NCBI RefSeq assembly: GCF_003259745.1
Contig: NZ_QLMC01000001.1
Location: 1,116,001-1,180,000, forward strand
Direction of reading: 5' to 3'
From: Larkinella arboricola
GTDB lineage: Bacteria; Bacteroidota; Bacteroidia; Cytophagales; Spirosomataceae
Length of the DNA: 64,000 nucleotides
A model generated the notes under the pieces. It was not told the origin of the DNA. It saw only the letters and a list, made by a program, of their open reading frames with translations, and searched no databases. The position numbers and the translations under genes were made by a program. Below, piece after piece: positions 1 to 8,874 of the stretch; the stretch's first letter is position 1, and each line of letters starts with the position of its first letter.

Positions 1-1
1 T

Positions 2-1105
2 TTTCTGATCGTTTGTACGTTGCTGGTTCGCAATCAGTTGGCCTTTATTCAGGATAAAAAACTGGGCTATGACAAGGAGCACGTGCTTGTGTTGCCGGCG
101 GATGGGCAGGTAAACGAAAAAATCCGGGCCCTGAAATCGGAGTTTAAGCAGCATGCCGACGTGCAACAGGTGGCCCGCGCTTACGAATCGCCGACGTTCA
201 TCGAAGGGGGGTATAGTATGCGCCGGTCTGATAAAGCCGAAAATCAGTACAAATCGGTGACGGCGCTGCCCGTCGATGAGGATTTTGCCAAAACCATGAA
301 CCTGCGGATTGTTGCGGGTCGTGACCTGACGGCCGGGGATCTGGAGCGGGCCACGGTTCCGGGCAGCGATAGCCTGCGGCATTTTCATTTTATACTGAAT
401 GAATCGGCGGTGAAAGAACTCGGCTGGAAATCGCCCCGGGAAGCCATCGGCCAGAAGATGGATATGGGAAATGGGCGGCCCGGTGTCGTAGGGGCGGTGG
501 TGGAAGATTTTCATTTTGCGTCCATGAAGCAGAAAATCACGCCGTTGGTGCTGTTTCCGGAAGACGGCGGGAATGTGGTGCTGGTGAAGTTGTCGGGAAG
601 CCGGTTGCCGCATACGCTTCAGTTTCTGGAACAAAAGTGGAAAACCATCGTGCCTTCCCTGCCCTTCGCGTACGAGTTTCTGGATGAGGAATTTAACCGG
701 CTGTATTCGCTGGAAACCCGTACCGGGCAGATTTTCAGTGTGTTTGCCTTTCTGTCGATTCTGCTGGCTTGTCTGGGGCTGTTTGGTTTGTCGGCCTATA
801 CGACGGCGCAGCGGACCAAAGAGATCGGTGTTCGGAAGGTGCTGGGTGCGTCGGTTTCCAACATCGTGCTGCTGCTTTCCAAAGACTTTCTGAAACTGGT
901 GCTGATTGCCATTGTGCTGGCGTCGCCGGTGGCCTGGTGGGCCATGAACCGCTGGCTGGAGGGGTTTGCCTACCGCATTGACGTAGCCTGGTGGGTGTTT
1001 CTCGTGGCGGCACTCCTGGCCGTCGGTATTGCTTTCCTGACGGTATCGTTTCAGAGCGTTAAGGCGGCCCTGATGAATCCGGTCAAATCACTAAAAACCG
1101 AATAA
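2..1105 (+). CDS. MacB/FtsX-like ABC permease, C-terminal half (cut by window edge)
   Basis: The frame is open from the first bases, so the gene begins upstream of the window; a TTG at 20 is not a credible start. The visible 367 residues begin inside the fifth membrane helix (FLIVCTLLVRNQ). They continue through the second periplasmic core, with the family motif GVVEDFHFASM and the FLDEEFNRLY segment, and end with the three-helix FtsX domain carrying TKEIGVRKVLGAS. The protein closes with the family tail NPVKSLKTE. By family knowledge it is an inner-membrane permease of the MacB/LolCE/FtsX type with no ATPase of its own. It is followed after 5 bp by another permease, so the two are very likely co-transcribed. 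Confidence 0.9.
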   Translation, partial: FLIVCTLLVRNQLAFIQDKKLGYDKEHVLVLPADGQVNEKIRALKSEFKQHADVQQVARAYESPTFIEGGYSMRRSDKAENQYKSVTALPVDEDFAKTMNLRIVAGRDLTAGDLERATVPGSDSLRHFHFILNESAVKELGWKSPREAIGQKMDMGNGRPGVVGAVVEDFHFASMKQKITPLVLFPEDGGNVVLVKLSGSRLPHTLQFLEQKWKTIVPSLPFAYEFLDEEFNRLYSLETRTGQIFSVFAFLSILLACLGLFGLSAYTTAQRTKEIGVRKVLGASVSNIVLLLSKDFLKLVLIAIVLASPVAWWAMNRWLEGFAYRIDVAWWVFLVAALLAVGIAFLTVSFQSVKAALMNPVKSLKTE

Positions 1106-1110
1106 GGCTC

Positions 1111-3486
1111 ATGCTAACGAACTACCTCAAAATTGCCTTTCGCCAACTGCGAACCAACGCCTTGTTCAGCTTCATGAATATCCTGGGATTAACCGTCGGG
1201 CTAGCCGTCAGCACGTTCATTGCCCTGTACGTCTGGCACGAGTTTCACTACGACCGGCACCATCCCTTCGCCGACCGGACGTATCGAATCCTGTCGGTAG
1301 TGAATTACGGAGGTGAAGATGTTTCCATTCCGGGCCTACACGAAGCTTTTGGCACGGAAGCAAAACGACAGATTCCGGAAGTAGAAACCGCCGTGCGGGT
1401 GTCAGAAGGATTGGCGGAAGTGGTGCTACAGCCTGATGGAAACCCTCGGTTTAAAGAGGAGAAAATAGGTTTTGCGGATGCCTCGATTCTTTCAGTGATG
1501 GGGATTCGGTTGCGTTGGGGCGATGCCAAAACCGCCCTGAGTGAACCGGGCCGGATTGTGTTGACCCGGGTGCTGGCCGAGAAGTATTTTGGCCCGAATA
1601 ACCCCGTCGGGCGTACAATCCAGTACGACAAACAGTACCCGCTAACGGTTTCGGGAGTGCTGGAAGAACTGCCTACGAACTCGGTGCTTCAATTCCGGGC
1701 GCTGGTGTCGCTGAGTTCCATGCCAACCCTGGGGCCCGTCAGGCAGAATATGTATAAGGCTGGCGGCTTTCTGACCACTTATCTGGTACTTCGTCCGGAT
1801 GCCGATGTGCGTTTGGTTGAAAGGAAATTGAAAAAGGTAGTTACTAGTCTTGTATTCAAGGATATAACATCGCGGTACATCCTGGAGCCGCTGCCTTCGC
1901 TGCACCTCGACAGCCAGATGGCCCCGAAAAATGCCCGGCAAACCCTCTACATTTTTCTGACGGTTGCGCTGGTCATTCTGGTGCTGGCCGTGATCAATTA
2001 CATCAGTCTGACCACCGCCCGCGCTACCAAACGCGCCCGCGAGGTGGGCGTCCGGAAAGCCGTGGGCGGACTGCGCAACGAACTGATCGGTCAGTTTTTC
2101 ACCGAATCATTTCTGACCACCACACTCGCTTTTATTCTGTCGCTGGGCGTTTTGCAGGCGCTTTTTCCGTGGGCCAATCAGGCGCTGGATCTGCACATGG
2201 ACAACCGGGTATTGCAGCAGGGGGCCTATTGGATGCTGATGCTGGTGTTGTGGCTGGGCTGTTCGCTGCTGGCGGGGAGCTATCCAGCTTTGCTGTTATC
2301 CAGATTCAGACCGCAGGAGGTGCTGAAGGGAACCATGAGTTCGGGGCGAAGCGGGGCTACGGTTCGACGGGTATTTACCACCGTTCAGTTTGCCACTTCA
2401 ATTGGCTTACTGATTTGCAGCATTGTATTGTATACGCAGATGCGGTTTTTACGGACGAAAAATCTGGGAATTAACCGGGCGCAGGTGGTGGCACTGGCCG
2501 TAGATGCCGAAATGGTAAGCCAGTTTCCGGCGTTACGCGACGACGTGCGGCAATGGGCCGGGCCGGAGAATACAGCGGTTTCTAACGCGGCTATTTTTAC
2601 CAACAATATCTCCATGTGGTTTATGAATACCGCGAAAACCAAAAAGCAGGTCATCGTGCAGATGCTGACGGTTGACAAAAACTTTTTCGGGATGATGGGT
2701 ATTCGCTGGTTGTATCCACCCGAGGGCTGGGAGAAAAAACCGGTAACCGAACCACTGAATGTATTTAACGAAGCGGTGATGAAAGCCGCCGACATCAAAG
2801 GCAACCCACAGTCACAGGGACCGCCCTTTAAGGGTATGGAAACCGCGGGCGTGGTGGCTGATTTTCACATTGGTAGCCTGCACGGCCCGGTATCGCCCCT
2901 GCGGCTGGAGGTGGTGAGCGACACGGCCAAGGCTCTGGTTGAGCGGGGGAGTTACCTGCTGGTTCGGTTACAGCCGCATACTGATGTGGAACAGGCGCTC
3001 AGGGAGTTGAAAACAATTTATGATCGGAGTAAGCCAACGGCCCCTTTCGATTACTATTTCCTGGATGACGCGTATAATAAACTGTATACGAAAGAACAGC
3101 AATTGTTGCGGCTTTTCAACGGTTTTACGGGTTTGACATTGCTGGTGGCCTGTCTGGGCTTGCTGGGTCTGATCACCTTTTCGGTCGAAGCCCGCACGAA
3201 AGAAATCGGGATTCGGAAAGTGCTGGGCGCGTCGGTATCCGGCATTGTGCTACTGCTTTCGAGAGACTTCCTGAAACTGGTCGGAATCTCTATGCTGGTA
3301 GCCGCACCCGTTGCCTGGTATGTGATGGATAAATGGCTTCAGGATTTTGAATACAAAGTCAGCATGGAATGGTGGATGTTCGCGCTGGCGGGCGGGTTTG
3401 CGGTGGTGCTGGCAACGTTGACGGTATCGTTCCAGAGCATCCGGGCGGCTTTAACGAACCCGGTCAAGAGTCTGAAAACGGAGTAG
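1111..3486 (+). CDS. MacB/FtsX-like ABC permease (orphan, duplicated type)
   Basis: The 791-residue protein is built as two repeats of membrane helix, periplasmic core and FtsX domain. TM1 lies near residues 20-43, the first FtsX domain near 278-410 (loop KRAREVGVRKAVGG), TM5 near 420-440 and the second FtsX domain near 670-791 (loop TKEIGIRKVLGAS). The second periplasmic core has GVVADFHIGSL. Such permeases move helices in response to a cytoplasmic ATPase and act on lipoproteins, peptides or envelope stress signals in known relatives; the substrate here is unknown. The start gives the family N-terminus MLTNYLKIAFRQL. The gene lies 5 bp behind the preceding permease and converges on the AraC gene. 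Confidence 0.92.
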   Translation: MLTNYLKIAFRQLRTNALFSFMNILGLTVGLAVSTFIALYVWHEFHYDRHHPFADRTYRILSVVNYGGEDVSIPGLHEAFGTEAKRQIPEVETAVRVSEGLAEVVLQPDGNPRFKEEKIGFADASILSVMGIRLRWGDAKTALSEPGRIVLTRVLAEKYFGPNNPVGRTIQYDKQYPLTVSGVLEELPTNSVLQFRALVSLSSMPTLGPVRQNMYKAGGFLTTYLVLRPDADVRLVERKLKKVVTSLVFKDITSRYILEPLPSLHLDSQMAPKNARQTLYIFLTVALVILVLAVINYISLTTARATKRAREVGVRKAVGGLRNELIGQFFTESFLTTTLAFILSLGVLQALFPWANQALDLHMDNRVLQQGAYWMLMLVLWLGCSLLAGSYPALLLSRFRPQEVLKGTMSSGRSGATVRRVFTTVQFATSIGLLICSIVLYTQMRFLRTKNLGINRAQVVALAVDAEMVSQFPALRDDVRQWAGPENTAVSNAAIFTNNISMWFMNTAKTKKQVIVQMLTVDKNFFGMMGIRWLYPPEGWEKKPVTEPLNVFNEAVMKAADIKGNPQSQGPPFKGMETAGVVADFHIGSLHGPVSPLRLEVVSDTAKALVERGSYLLVRLQPHTDVEQALRELKTIYDRSKPTAPFDYYFLDDAYNKLYTKEQQLLRLFNGFTGLTLLVACLGLLGLITFSVEARTKEIGIRKVLGASVSGIVLLLSRDFLKLVGISMLVAAPVAWYVMDKWLQDFEYKVSMEWWMFALAGGFAVVLATLTVSFQSIRAALTNPVKSLKTE

Positions 3487-3528
3487 AATCGCAATAGGAC
3501 GGTAGTTTAGAAATCACTTCCCGCAAGT

Positions 3529-4458
3529 TCAGCCCACCGATTGCCGGTATGACGTGGGGGTGGTGCCTTCCAGCATCTTGAATAATCTGGAAAAATAGTG
3601 CAGGTTGTTGAAACCGGCCTGATAGCAAACTTCCGTCACGGTAGAAGCCGGATTGGTCAGCAGACGCTTGGCCAGGTTGATGCGTTCGCGGATGATGTAT
3701 TCCATGGGCGATAAACCAAAGTCTTCTTTAAACAACCGGAAAAAGCCGGATTTGCTCATGCACGCTTTCTGGCATAGCACGTCAATCCCGATTTTCTCGG
3801 TCAGGTGCTCTCGGATGTATTCCAGGACTTCGGCAAAGCGGTTGCTGACCGGCAGGCTGTTTTCAACCGGAGCCATATTCTGCGTCTGAATAACCCGGAT
3901 CAGGAGCGATTTAAGCGTGAGATCGGCCAGCGCATCTTTGGCCGGATCATCTTCCATGCTGATGCTGATGAGCCGGTTCATGACGTTAGCCAGCTCCCGG
4001 TTGTTATAAAAATGATACTGGCTGAAATTCAGTTTCCATTCCCCCAGCGCATCGTGTCTGGGGTAGTATTCATTGAGAAAATGCAGCGTCTGGTTAACCA
4101 CCTGCCAGTCCAGCGCAATGGTGGCACATTGCACCGGATGCTTCTGATCGGCTTCCGGAAAATCCACCTTCATGGAAATGCCTTCGGGCAGAATGACGGT
4201 TTCGCCCGGCAGAAAGTCAAAGCCTGATCGTTCGGACAGATACATGACCTTGCGGCCCCGCATCATGCTGGTAATCACCAGACCGTCGTACGATAGCACG
4301 ACGCCCGAGCAGGGATGATACGTCTCAAAAATATTGAGTTCGTACTGGTTCAGGTTAAAAACACGCCGGTGCTCCACCAAAGAATGCAACTCTTTCGCGT
4401 CGGATAAATTGATAGGAGCCAGTTTGCATCCGCAAAGGTTTGCCTGCTTCGTTGTCAT
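3529..4458 (-). CDS. AraC-family transcriptional regulator
   Basis: This 309-residue protein ends in a double helix-turn-helix typical of AraC/XylS regulators. The first helix pair is near ACMSKSGFFRLFKEDFG, followed by SPMEYIIRERINLAKRLL and then VTEVCYQAGFNNLHYFSRLFK. The N-terminal 190 residues resemble the AraC_N effector-binding half, with a cupin-like stretch around FDFLPGETVILPEG. It is transcribed divergently from the GlcG-like and formaldehyde dehydrogenase genes across a 164-bp AT-rich gap, so it is the obvious candidate to regulate them (inference). The ligand cannot be read from the sequence. It converges on the upstream permease with a 42-bp gap in which I see no hairpin. Confidence 0.9.
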   Translation of the reverse strand: MTTKQANLCGCKLAPINLSDAKELHSLVEHRRVFNLNQYELNIFETYHPCSGVVLSYDGLVITSMMRGRKVMYLSERSGFDFLPGETVILPEGISMKVDFPEADQKHPVQCATIALDWQVVNQTLHFLNEYYPRHDALGEWKLNFSQYHFYNNRELANVMNRLISISMEDDPAKDALADLTLKSLLIRVIQTQNMAPVENSLPVSNRFAEVLEYIREHLTEKIGIDVLCQKACMSKSGFFRLFKEDFGLSPMEYIIRERINLAKRLLTNPASTVTEVCYQAGFNNLHYFSRLFKMLEGTTPTSYRQSVG

Positions 4459-4568
4459 ACGCTAAAGAAAGGGCTTTCTGCGGAGATAGAATTGAGTTTA
4501 CAACAGGATTTGGATAATAATATTATTTATTGGTATTATAGTGTAAATTCACCGCCTGGTGCTTTGAC

Positions 4569-4576
4569 TAGCTTTG
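4569..4576 (+). promoter_or_regulatory. Candidate Bacteroidota -7 element for the glcG-like/fdhA operon
   Basis: TAGCTTTG matches the Bacteroidota housekeeping -7 consensus TAnnTTTG and lies 46 bp before the ATG at 4623. No clear TTTG -33 box is visible. Upstream, 4513-4545 is AT-rich with a short AATAATATTATT palindrome that could serve the divergent AraC gene or bind its product. Confidence 0.4.
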
Positions 4577-4622
4577 TTTGCAGAAACGGATTGCGTACAC
4601 GTTTTAATCCTAACTTAAAATC

Positions 4623-5027
4623 ATGAGCATCACGTTAGAACAGGCAGAACAGGCTGTAAAAGCCGCCAAAGCCAAAGCCGCCGAGATCGGAACCCTGATG
4701 AACATTGCCGTCGTGGACGCTGGCGCTAACCTGAAGGCGTTTGTACACATGGACGGTGCATGGCTGGGTTCCATTGATATTGCGCAGCGAAAAGCACGGA
4801 CAGCACGGTATTTTGATATGCCAACCGGCGAGATCGGCAAGCTCTCACAACCCGGCGGTTCACTTTACAACATTGAACACTCGAATGGTGGGTTGATCAC
4901 CTTTCCGGGTGGAATTCCGATTAAAAACGGAGCCGGAGAGATCATCGGTGCCATTGGTGTGTCGGGCAGTACCGTTGAAAATGATCACACCGTTGCGCAG
5001 GCCGGTGTTGATGCGATTAGCCAGTAA
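4623..5027 (+). CDS. GlcG/HbpS-family protein (DUF336)
   Basis: This 134-residue protein has the whole GlcG/HbpS fold. It starts with an N-terminal helix rich in Ala and Lys ([21 protein letters not shown]), followed by [21 protein letters not shown], a central [10 protein letters not shown] helix, and the glycine-rich [22 protein letters not shown] strand-turn near residues 95-120. Family members bind haem or small cofactors or act as accessory proteins beside oxidoreductases, but many have no proven role. There is no signal peptide, so it is likely cytoplasmic. The gene ends 22 bp before the formaldehyde dehydrogenase start, which points to one operon controlled from the gap shared with the AraC gene. 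Confidence 0.88.
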   Translation: MSITLEQAEQAVKAAKAKAAEIGTLMNIAVVDAGANLKAFVHMDGAWLGSIDIAQRKARTARYFDMPTGEIGKLSQPGGSLYNIEHSNGGLITFPGGIPIKNGAGEIIGAIGVSGSTVENDHTVAQAGVDAISQ

Positions 5028-5049
5028 ACCCCTAAATCCCTTATACAAT

Positions 5050-6240
5050 ATGTGTCAAAACCACGGTGTTGCGTACATCAAACCCGGTGTGGTCGAAGTA
5101 CAATCCATTGAGTATCCCAAACTGGCGCTAGGCGACCGCAAATGCGAGCACGGTGTCATCCTGCAAATCGTTTCGACCAACATCTGCGGCAGCGATCAGC
5201 ACATGGTTCGCGGACGAACCACGGCTCCGGCGGGGCTGGTGCTGGGCCACGAGATTACCGGTCTGGTGATCGAAGCCGGTCGCGATGTGGAGTTTATCAA
5301 AGTCGGTGATCTGGTGTCGGTGCCGTTCAACATTGCCTGCGGACGATGCCGGAACTGCAAGGTCGGTCAAACCGGTATTTGCCTGAATGTGAACCCGGCC
5401 CGGCCCGGCGCGGCCTACGGTTACGTCGATATGGGCGGCTGGGTTGGCGGGCAGGCCGAATACGTGATGGTGCCCTACGCGGATTTTAATCTGCTGAAAT
5501 TTCCGGACAAAGACCAGGCAATGGCCAAAATCCGCGACCTGACCTTGTTGTCCGATATTTTCCCGACGGGGTATCACGGTGCGGTTACGGCGGGTGTGGG
5601 GCCGGGTTCCATTGTGTATGTGGCCGGAGCGGGTCCGGTTGGGTTGGCCTGTGCGGCTTCCTGCCACCTGCTGGGCGCGGCTGTGGTTATTGTTGGCGAC
5701 ATGATTCCCGAGCGGCTGGAACAGGCCAGAAGCTTCGGTTGTGAAACCGTCGATCTGCGGAAAGACGTTGCCTTGTCGGAGCAGATTGCCGCCATTGTGG
5801 GCGTACCGGAAGTCGATTGTGCGGTCGATTGCGTCGGTTTTGAAGCGCGCGGCCACGGTTCGGAAGCCGGAACAGAACATCCCGCCACTGTTTTGAACGC
5901 CGTCATGACGGTTACCCGGGCGGGCGGAGCCATCGGCATTCCGGGCCTGTACGTAACCGGCGACCCCGGCGCGAAAGACGATGCCGCCAAGGAAGGAAGC
6001 CTGAGCATCCGGATCGGTTTGGGCTGGGCCAAATCGCACTCGTTCTACACGGGCCAGTGTCCGGTGATGAAATACCACCGGCAGTTGATGAACGCCATTC
6101 TGTACGACAAAATCCAGATTGCCAAAGCCGTCAATGTGGAGGTGATCACGCTGGATAAAGCCCCGCAGGGGTACCAGGATTTCGATAAGGGAGCCGCCAA
6201 AAAATTCGTTATCGACCCGCACGGCATGATTCCGAACTGA
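5050..6240 (+). CDS. fdhA: Glutathione-independent formaldehyde dehydrogenase (zinc-dependent MDR family)
   Basis: The 396-residue protein is a zinc alcohol-dehydrogenase-type enzyme that oxidises formaldehyde, or dismutates aldehydes, with bound NAD. Cys46, His67 and Glu68 form the catalytic zinc site, in the same numbering as the Pseudomonas putida enzyme. Cys97, Cys100, Cys103 and Cys111 form the structural zinc site. GAGPVGLACAASC is the Rossmann nucleotide-binding loop. Length and motifs fit FdhA throughout. The frame is open further upstream to 4909, but that would overlap the previous gene; the ATG at 5050 gives the family N-terminus. It forms a two-gene unit with the GlcG-like gene, probably under the divergent AraC regulator, and would serve aldehyde detoxification. 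Confidence 0.92.
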   Translation: MCQNHGVAYIKPGVVEVQSIEYPKLALGDRKCEHGVILQIVSTNICGSDQHMVRGRTTAPAGLVLGHEITGLVIEAGRDVEFIKVGDLVSVPFNIACGRCRNCKVGQTGICLNVNPARPGAAYGYVDMGGWVGGQAEYVMVPYADFNLLKFPDKDQAMAKIRDLTLLSDIFPTGYHGAVTAGVGPGSIVYVAGAGPVGLACAASCHLLGAAVVIVGDMIPERLEQARSFGCETVDLRKDVALSEQIAAIVGVPEVDCAVDCVGFEARGHGSEAGTEHPATVLNAVMTVTRAGGAIGIPGLYVTGDPGAKDDAAKEGSLSIRIGLGWAKSHSFYTGQCPVMKYHRQLMNAILYDKIQIAKAVNVEVITLDKAPQGYQDFDKGAAKKFVIDPHGMIPN

Positions 6241-6276
6241 GCCGGTTTTATCTTATCCAGGCCGGTTGTTTATACT

Positions 6277-6313
6277 TGTCCGTAAATGTACGTTCATCGT
6301 CCGTTTACGGACA
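6277..6313 (+). promoter_or_regulatory. Permease operator element, copy A
   Basis: Three direct half-sites, GTCCG (6278), GTACG (6288) and GTCCG (6299), are followed by an inverted CGGAC (6308-6312), so the last two form a GTCCG-N4-CGGAC palindrome. Half-site spacing is 10 and 11 bp. It lies 112 bp before the permease ATG at 6426. The same layout recurs at 19663, 46184 and 57328, always ahead of a permease. Confidence 0.75.
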
Positions 6314-6425
6314 TTTTATTTTATTTTCCTTCTGTATGAAATTGGTAATAAGTTACTTATGAAACTGGTACGTAGTTTGGGCGGCTCTAAAATGATACGT
6401 GTCTCTTTCCTCTGCTTTTGTCCCT

Positions 6426-8852
6426 ATGATACGCAGTTACTTCAAAATCGCCTGGCGGAATTTGTTGAAAAACAAAGTGTTTTCGCTCATCAATAGTGTC
6501 GGTTTGTCGGTTGGGTTAACCTGCTGCATTCTCATTGCGGCTTTTGTCAAAGACGAGTTAAGCTACGACCGGTATCCGGCTCAGGCCGAGCAGATTTACC
6601 GCGTTGGTGTGCGATTGATTGGCAACGGAGCAGTGACGGAGTTTCCGAATGCCGATATGGCGGTAGGGCAGGGCATTCAACGGGCATTTCCGGAAGTAGA
6701 AGCTTCCACACGCCTGTTCCGGAGAGGTCAGATTTTTATCCGCTATCAGGAAAAAAATAGCAAGGAGAAGTCGATTGCCATGATCGATTCTAACTTTCTG
6801 GAAATATTTTCGATCCCGTTCCTGGAAGGCGACCCCAAAACGGCTTTGCGGGAACCCAACTCGATGGTGGTGACGAAAGCCTTTGCCGAACGGTTTTTTG
6901 GCGGTGAACCGGCCCTGGGTAAAGTTCTGAAGTTTGGCCAGGATCAGCAGGCCCGCAAGATTACGGGAGTCATCGACGCGATTCCGAAAAACAGCCATTT
7001 CCACTTCGACATCTTTTTGAGCACCGTCGGGGAAGCCTTCGCCCAGCGGCAGGATTGGAGTAATGTGAGCACCTATACGTATCTGGTGCTCAAAAAAGGC
7101 GCTGATCCGCAGAAACTGGAAGCGAAATTACCGCAACTGGTGGCCGAGCACGTTGTTCCGGAGGTGCAGCGCGACATGGGCGTTAGTCTGGCCGAAGCGC
7201 AGAAATCGGTCGATACATTCCGGTTTTTCCTGCAACCGCTCACCGACATCCATTTGCACTCGGCTACCAAATACGAACTGGAGCCCAACGGCAACATCAA
7301 TTACGTCTACATTTTCAGCGTTCTGGCGGTTTTCATTCTCCTGCTGGCCATTGTCAACTTCACGAATCTGTCGACGGCCGGGGCCGCCAAACGCTCGAAG
7401 GAGATCGGGATACGCAAGGTGATGGGGTCGGTAAAGGGGCAGTTGGTGGGGCAGTTTCTGATTGAATCCATTGTTATCACGTTTCTGTCGTTGCTGTTTT
7501 CGCTGGGGCTCATTACGATGTTCCTGCCTTTCTTTAATGAACTGTCCGGCAAGCAGATCGAACTGGATAGCTTCTTTACGGCTCCAAATCTGGCGGTGTT
7601 GTTCGGCTTCGGTCTGATTGTCGGGTTGCTGGCGGGAACGTATCCGGCTTTTTTCCTGGCGTTTTCCAAAATCACGACGGTTTTGAAAGGCGGTTCGGTG
7701 CTCCAGACCAGCAGCCGGAACGGTTTGCGCAGCGGCCTGGTGGTTTTTCAATTCGCCATTTCCGGCATCCTGATCATTGCCACCATCGTGTCGTATCAGC
7801 AACTGAAATTCATGCAGAACAAAACGCAGGGATTTGACAAAGAGCAGGTTATGGTGATTCACGACACGTATACCCTCGGAACAAACGAAACGGTTTTTAA
7901 AGATCAGTTGCGGCAGGACAGCCGGATTGTTCAGGCCAGTCTGTCGCGGAGCATCCCCCTGAGCAACGAGGGCCAGGAAGGGACGCAGATTTACGGAAAA
8001 GACCCCGTTAAAAAGCAGACCACCCGGGAAATTCAAACTGCTATCTTCCGAATCGACGACCAGTATTTGCCCACGCTGGGCATCAAACTGCGGCAGGGAC
8101 GCAACTTCTCCAAAGCATTCCCATCCGACTCTTCCGCCGTCATCATCAACGAAGCCGTGGTGCGGGAGCTGGGCTGGGGGCCAATCAACCCGATTGGCAA
8201 AACGCTGGTCCGGTCCGGGCGGAAAGAATTTACGGTGATTGGCGTGGTTAAGGATTTTCATTACGCGTCGGCCCGGCAGAAAATTGCCCCGCTCATGCTG
8301 CTGCTGGGCTATAATTCGGGGGCCGTGCAGGTGAAAGTGAAAGCGGACGATGCCGCCGGGGTGATTGCGGCCATCCGCGAAAAATGGGAAGCGTTTAACC
8401 CACCGGCTCCGTTTACCTACACGTTTCTGGACGACCGGTTTGAGGCCCTTTACGAATCCGAGCAGAAAACCGGTAGCCTGTTTACGGTTTTTGCCGGAAT
8501 TTCCATTGTCATTGCCTGCCTGGGGCTGTTTGGTCTGGCCACGTTCACGGCGGAGCAGCGCACGAAAGAAATTGGGGTTCGGAAAGTGATGGGGGCCACC
8601 TCGTCGAGCATTGTGCTGCTGCTGACGAAAGACTTCCTGAAGCTGGTGCTCATCGCCGTCCTGATTGCCTTTCCGATTGCGGGATGGGTCATGAACCACT
8701 GGTTGCAGGATTTTGCCTACCGCATCGATCTCGCCTGGTGGGTGTTTGCGCTGGCAGCTTTTCTGGCCGTCGGTATTGCCCTGTTGACGATTTCGTTTCA
8801 GTCGATCAAGGCGGCTTTGATGAATCCGGTCAAGAGCTTACGAAGTGAATAA
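6426..8852 (+). CDS. MacB/FtsX-like ABC permease (orphan), first of a three-permease operon
   Basis: This is an 808-residue duplicated permease. The start chosen is the ATG at 6426, which gives the family N-terminus MIRSYFKIAWRNLLKNK; an in-frame GTG at 6399 would add nine residues that no paralogue has. FtsX loops are KRSKEIGIRKVMGSV in the first half and TKEIGVRKVMGAT in the second. Both carry RKVMG where most paralogues have RKVLG. The second periplasmic core has GVVKDFHYASA and the tail is NPVKSLRSE. It sits 112 bp behind operator copy A and heads a run of three permeases and a small gene, with gaps of 22, 45 and 22 bp. Substrate unknown. Confidence 0.92.
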   Translation: MIRSYFKIAWRNLLKNKVFSLINSVGLSVGLTCCILIAAFVKDELSYDRYPAQAEQIYRVGVRLIGNGAVTEFPNADMAVGQGIQRAFPEVEASTRLFRRGQIFIRYQEKNSKEKSIAMIDSNFLEIFSIPFLEGDPKTALREPNSMVVTKAFAERFFGGEPALGKVLKFGQDQQARKITGVIDAIPKNSHFHFDIFLSTVGEAFAQRQDWSNVSTYTYLVLKKGADPQKLEAKLPQLVAEHVVPEVQRDMGVSLAEAQKSVDTFRFFLQPLTDIHLHSATKYELEPNGNINYVYIFSVLAVFILLLAIVNFTNLSTAGAAKRSKEIGIRKVMGSVKGQLVGQFLIESIVITFLSLLFSLGLITMFLPFFNELSGKQIELDSFFTAPNLAVLFGFGLIVGLLAGTYPAFFLAFSKITTVLKGGSVLQTSSRNGLRSGLVVFQFAISGILIIATIVSYQQLKFMQNKTQGFDKEQVMVIHDTYTLGTNETVFKDQLRQDSRIVQASLSRSIPLSNEGQEGTQIYGKDPVKKQTTREIQTAIFRIDDQYLPTLGIKLRQGRNFSKAFPSDSSAVIINEAVVRELGWGPINPIGKTLVRSGRKEFTVIGVVKDFHYASARQKIAPLMLLLGYNSGAVQVKVKADDAAGVIAAIREKWEAFNPPAPFTYTFLDDRFEALYESEQKTGSLFTVFAGISIVIACLGLFGLATFTAEQRTKEIGVRKVMGATSSSIVLLLTKDFLKLVLIAVLIAFPIAGWVMNHWLQDFAYRIDLAWWVFALAAFLAVGIALLTISFQSIKAALMNPVKSLRSE

Positions 8853-8874
8853 GTCCAAACCTATCCTATACGTT

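Noticed and set aside
4909-5049. N-terminal extension of the formaldehyde dehydrogenase
   Set aside because: The extension overlaps the GlcG-like gene out of frame; the ATG at 5050 gives exact family numbering of zinc ligands.
6266-6496. Open frame of 76 codons ahead of the permease at 6426
   Set aside because: It contains operator copy A and overlaps the permease start; its sequence is low-complexity hydrophobic and matches no family.
7128-8699. Long minus-strand open frame of 523 codons
   Set aside because: It is antisense to a clear permease; composition is rich in Arg, His and Gln with no domain, as expected for a shadow frame in GC-rich DNA.
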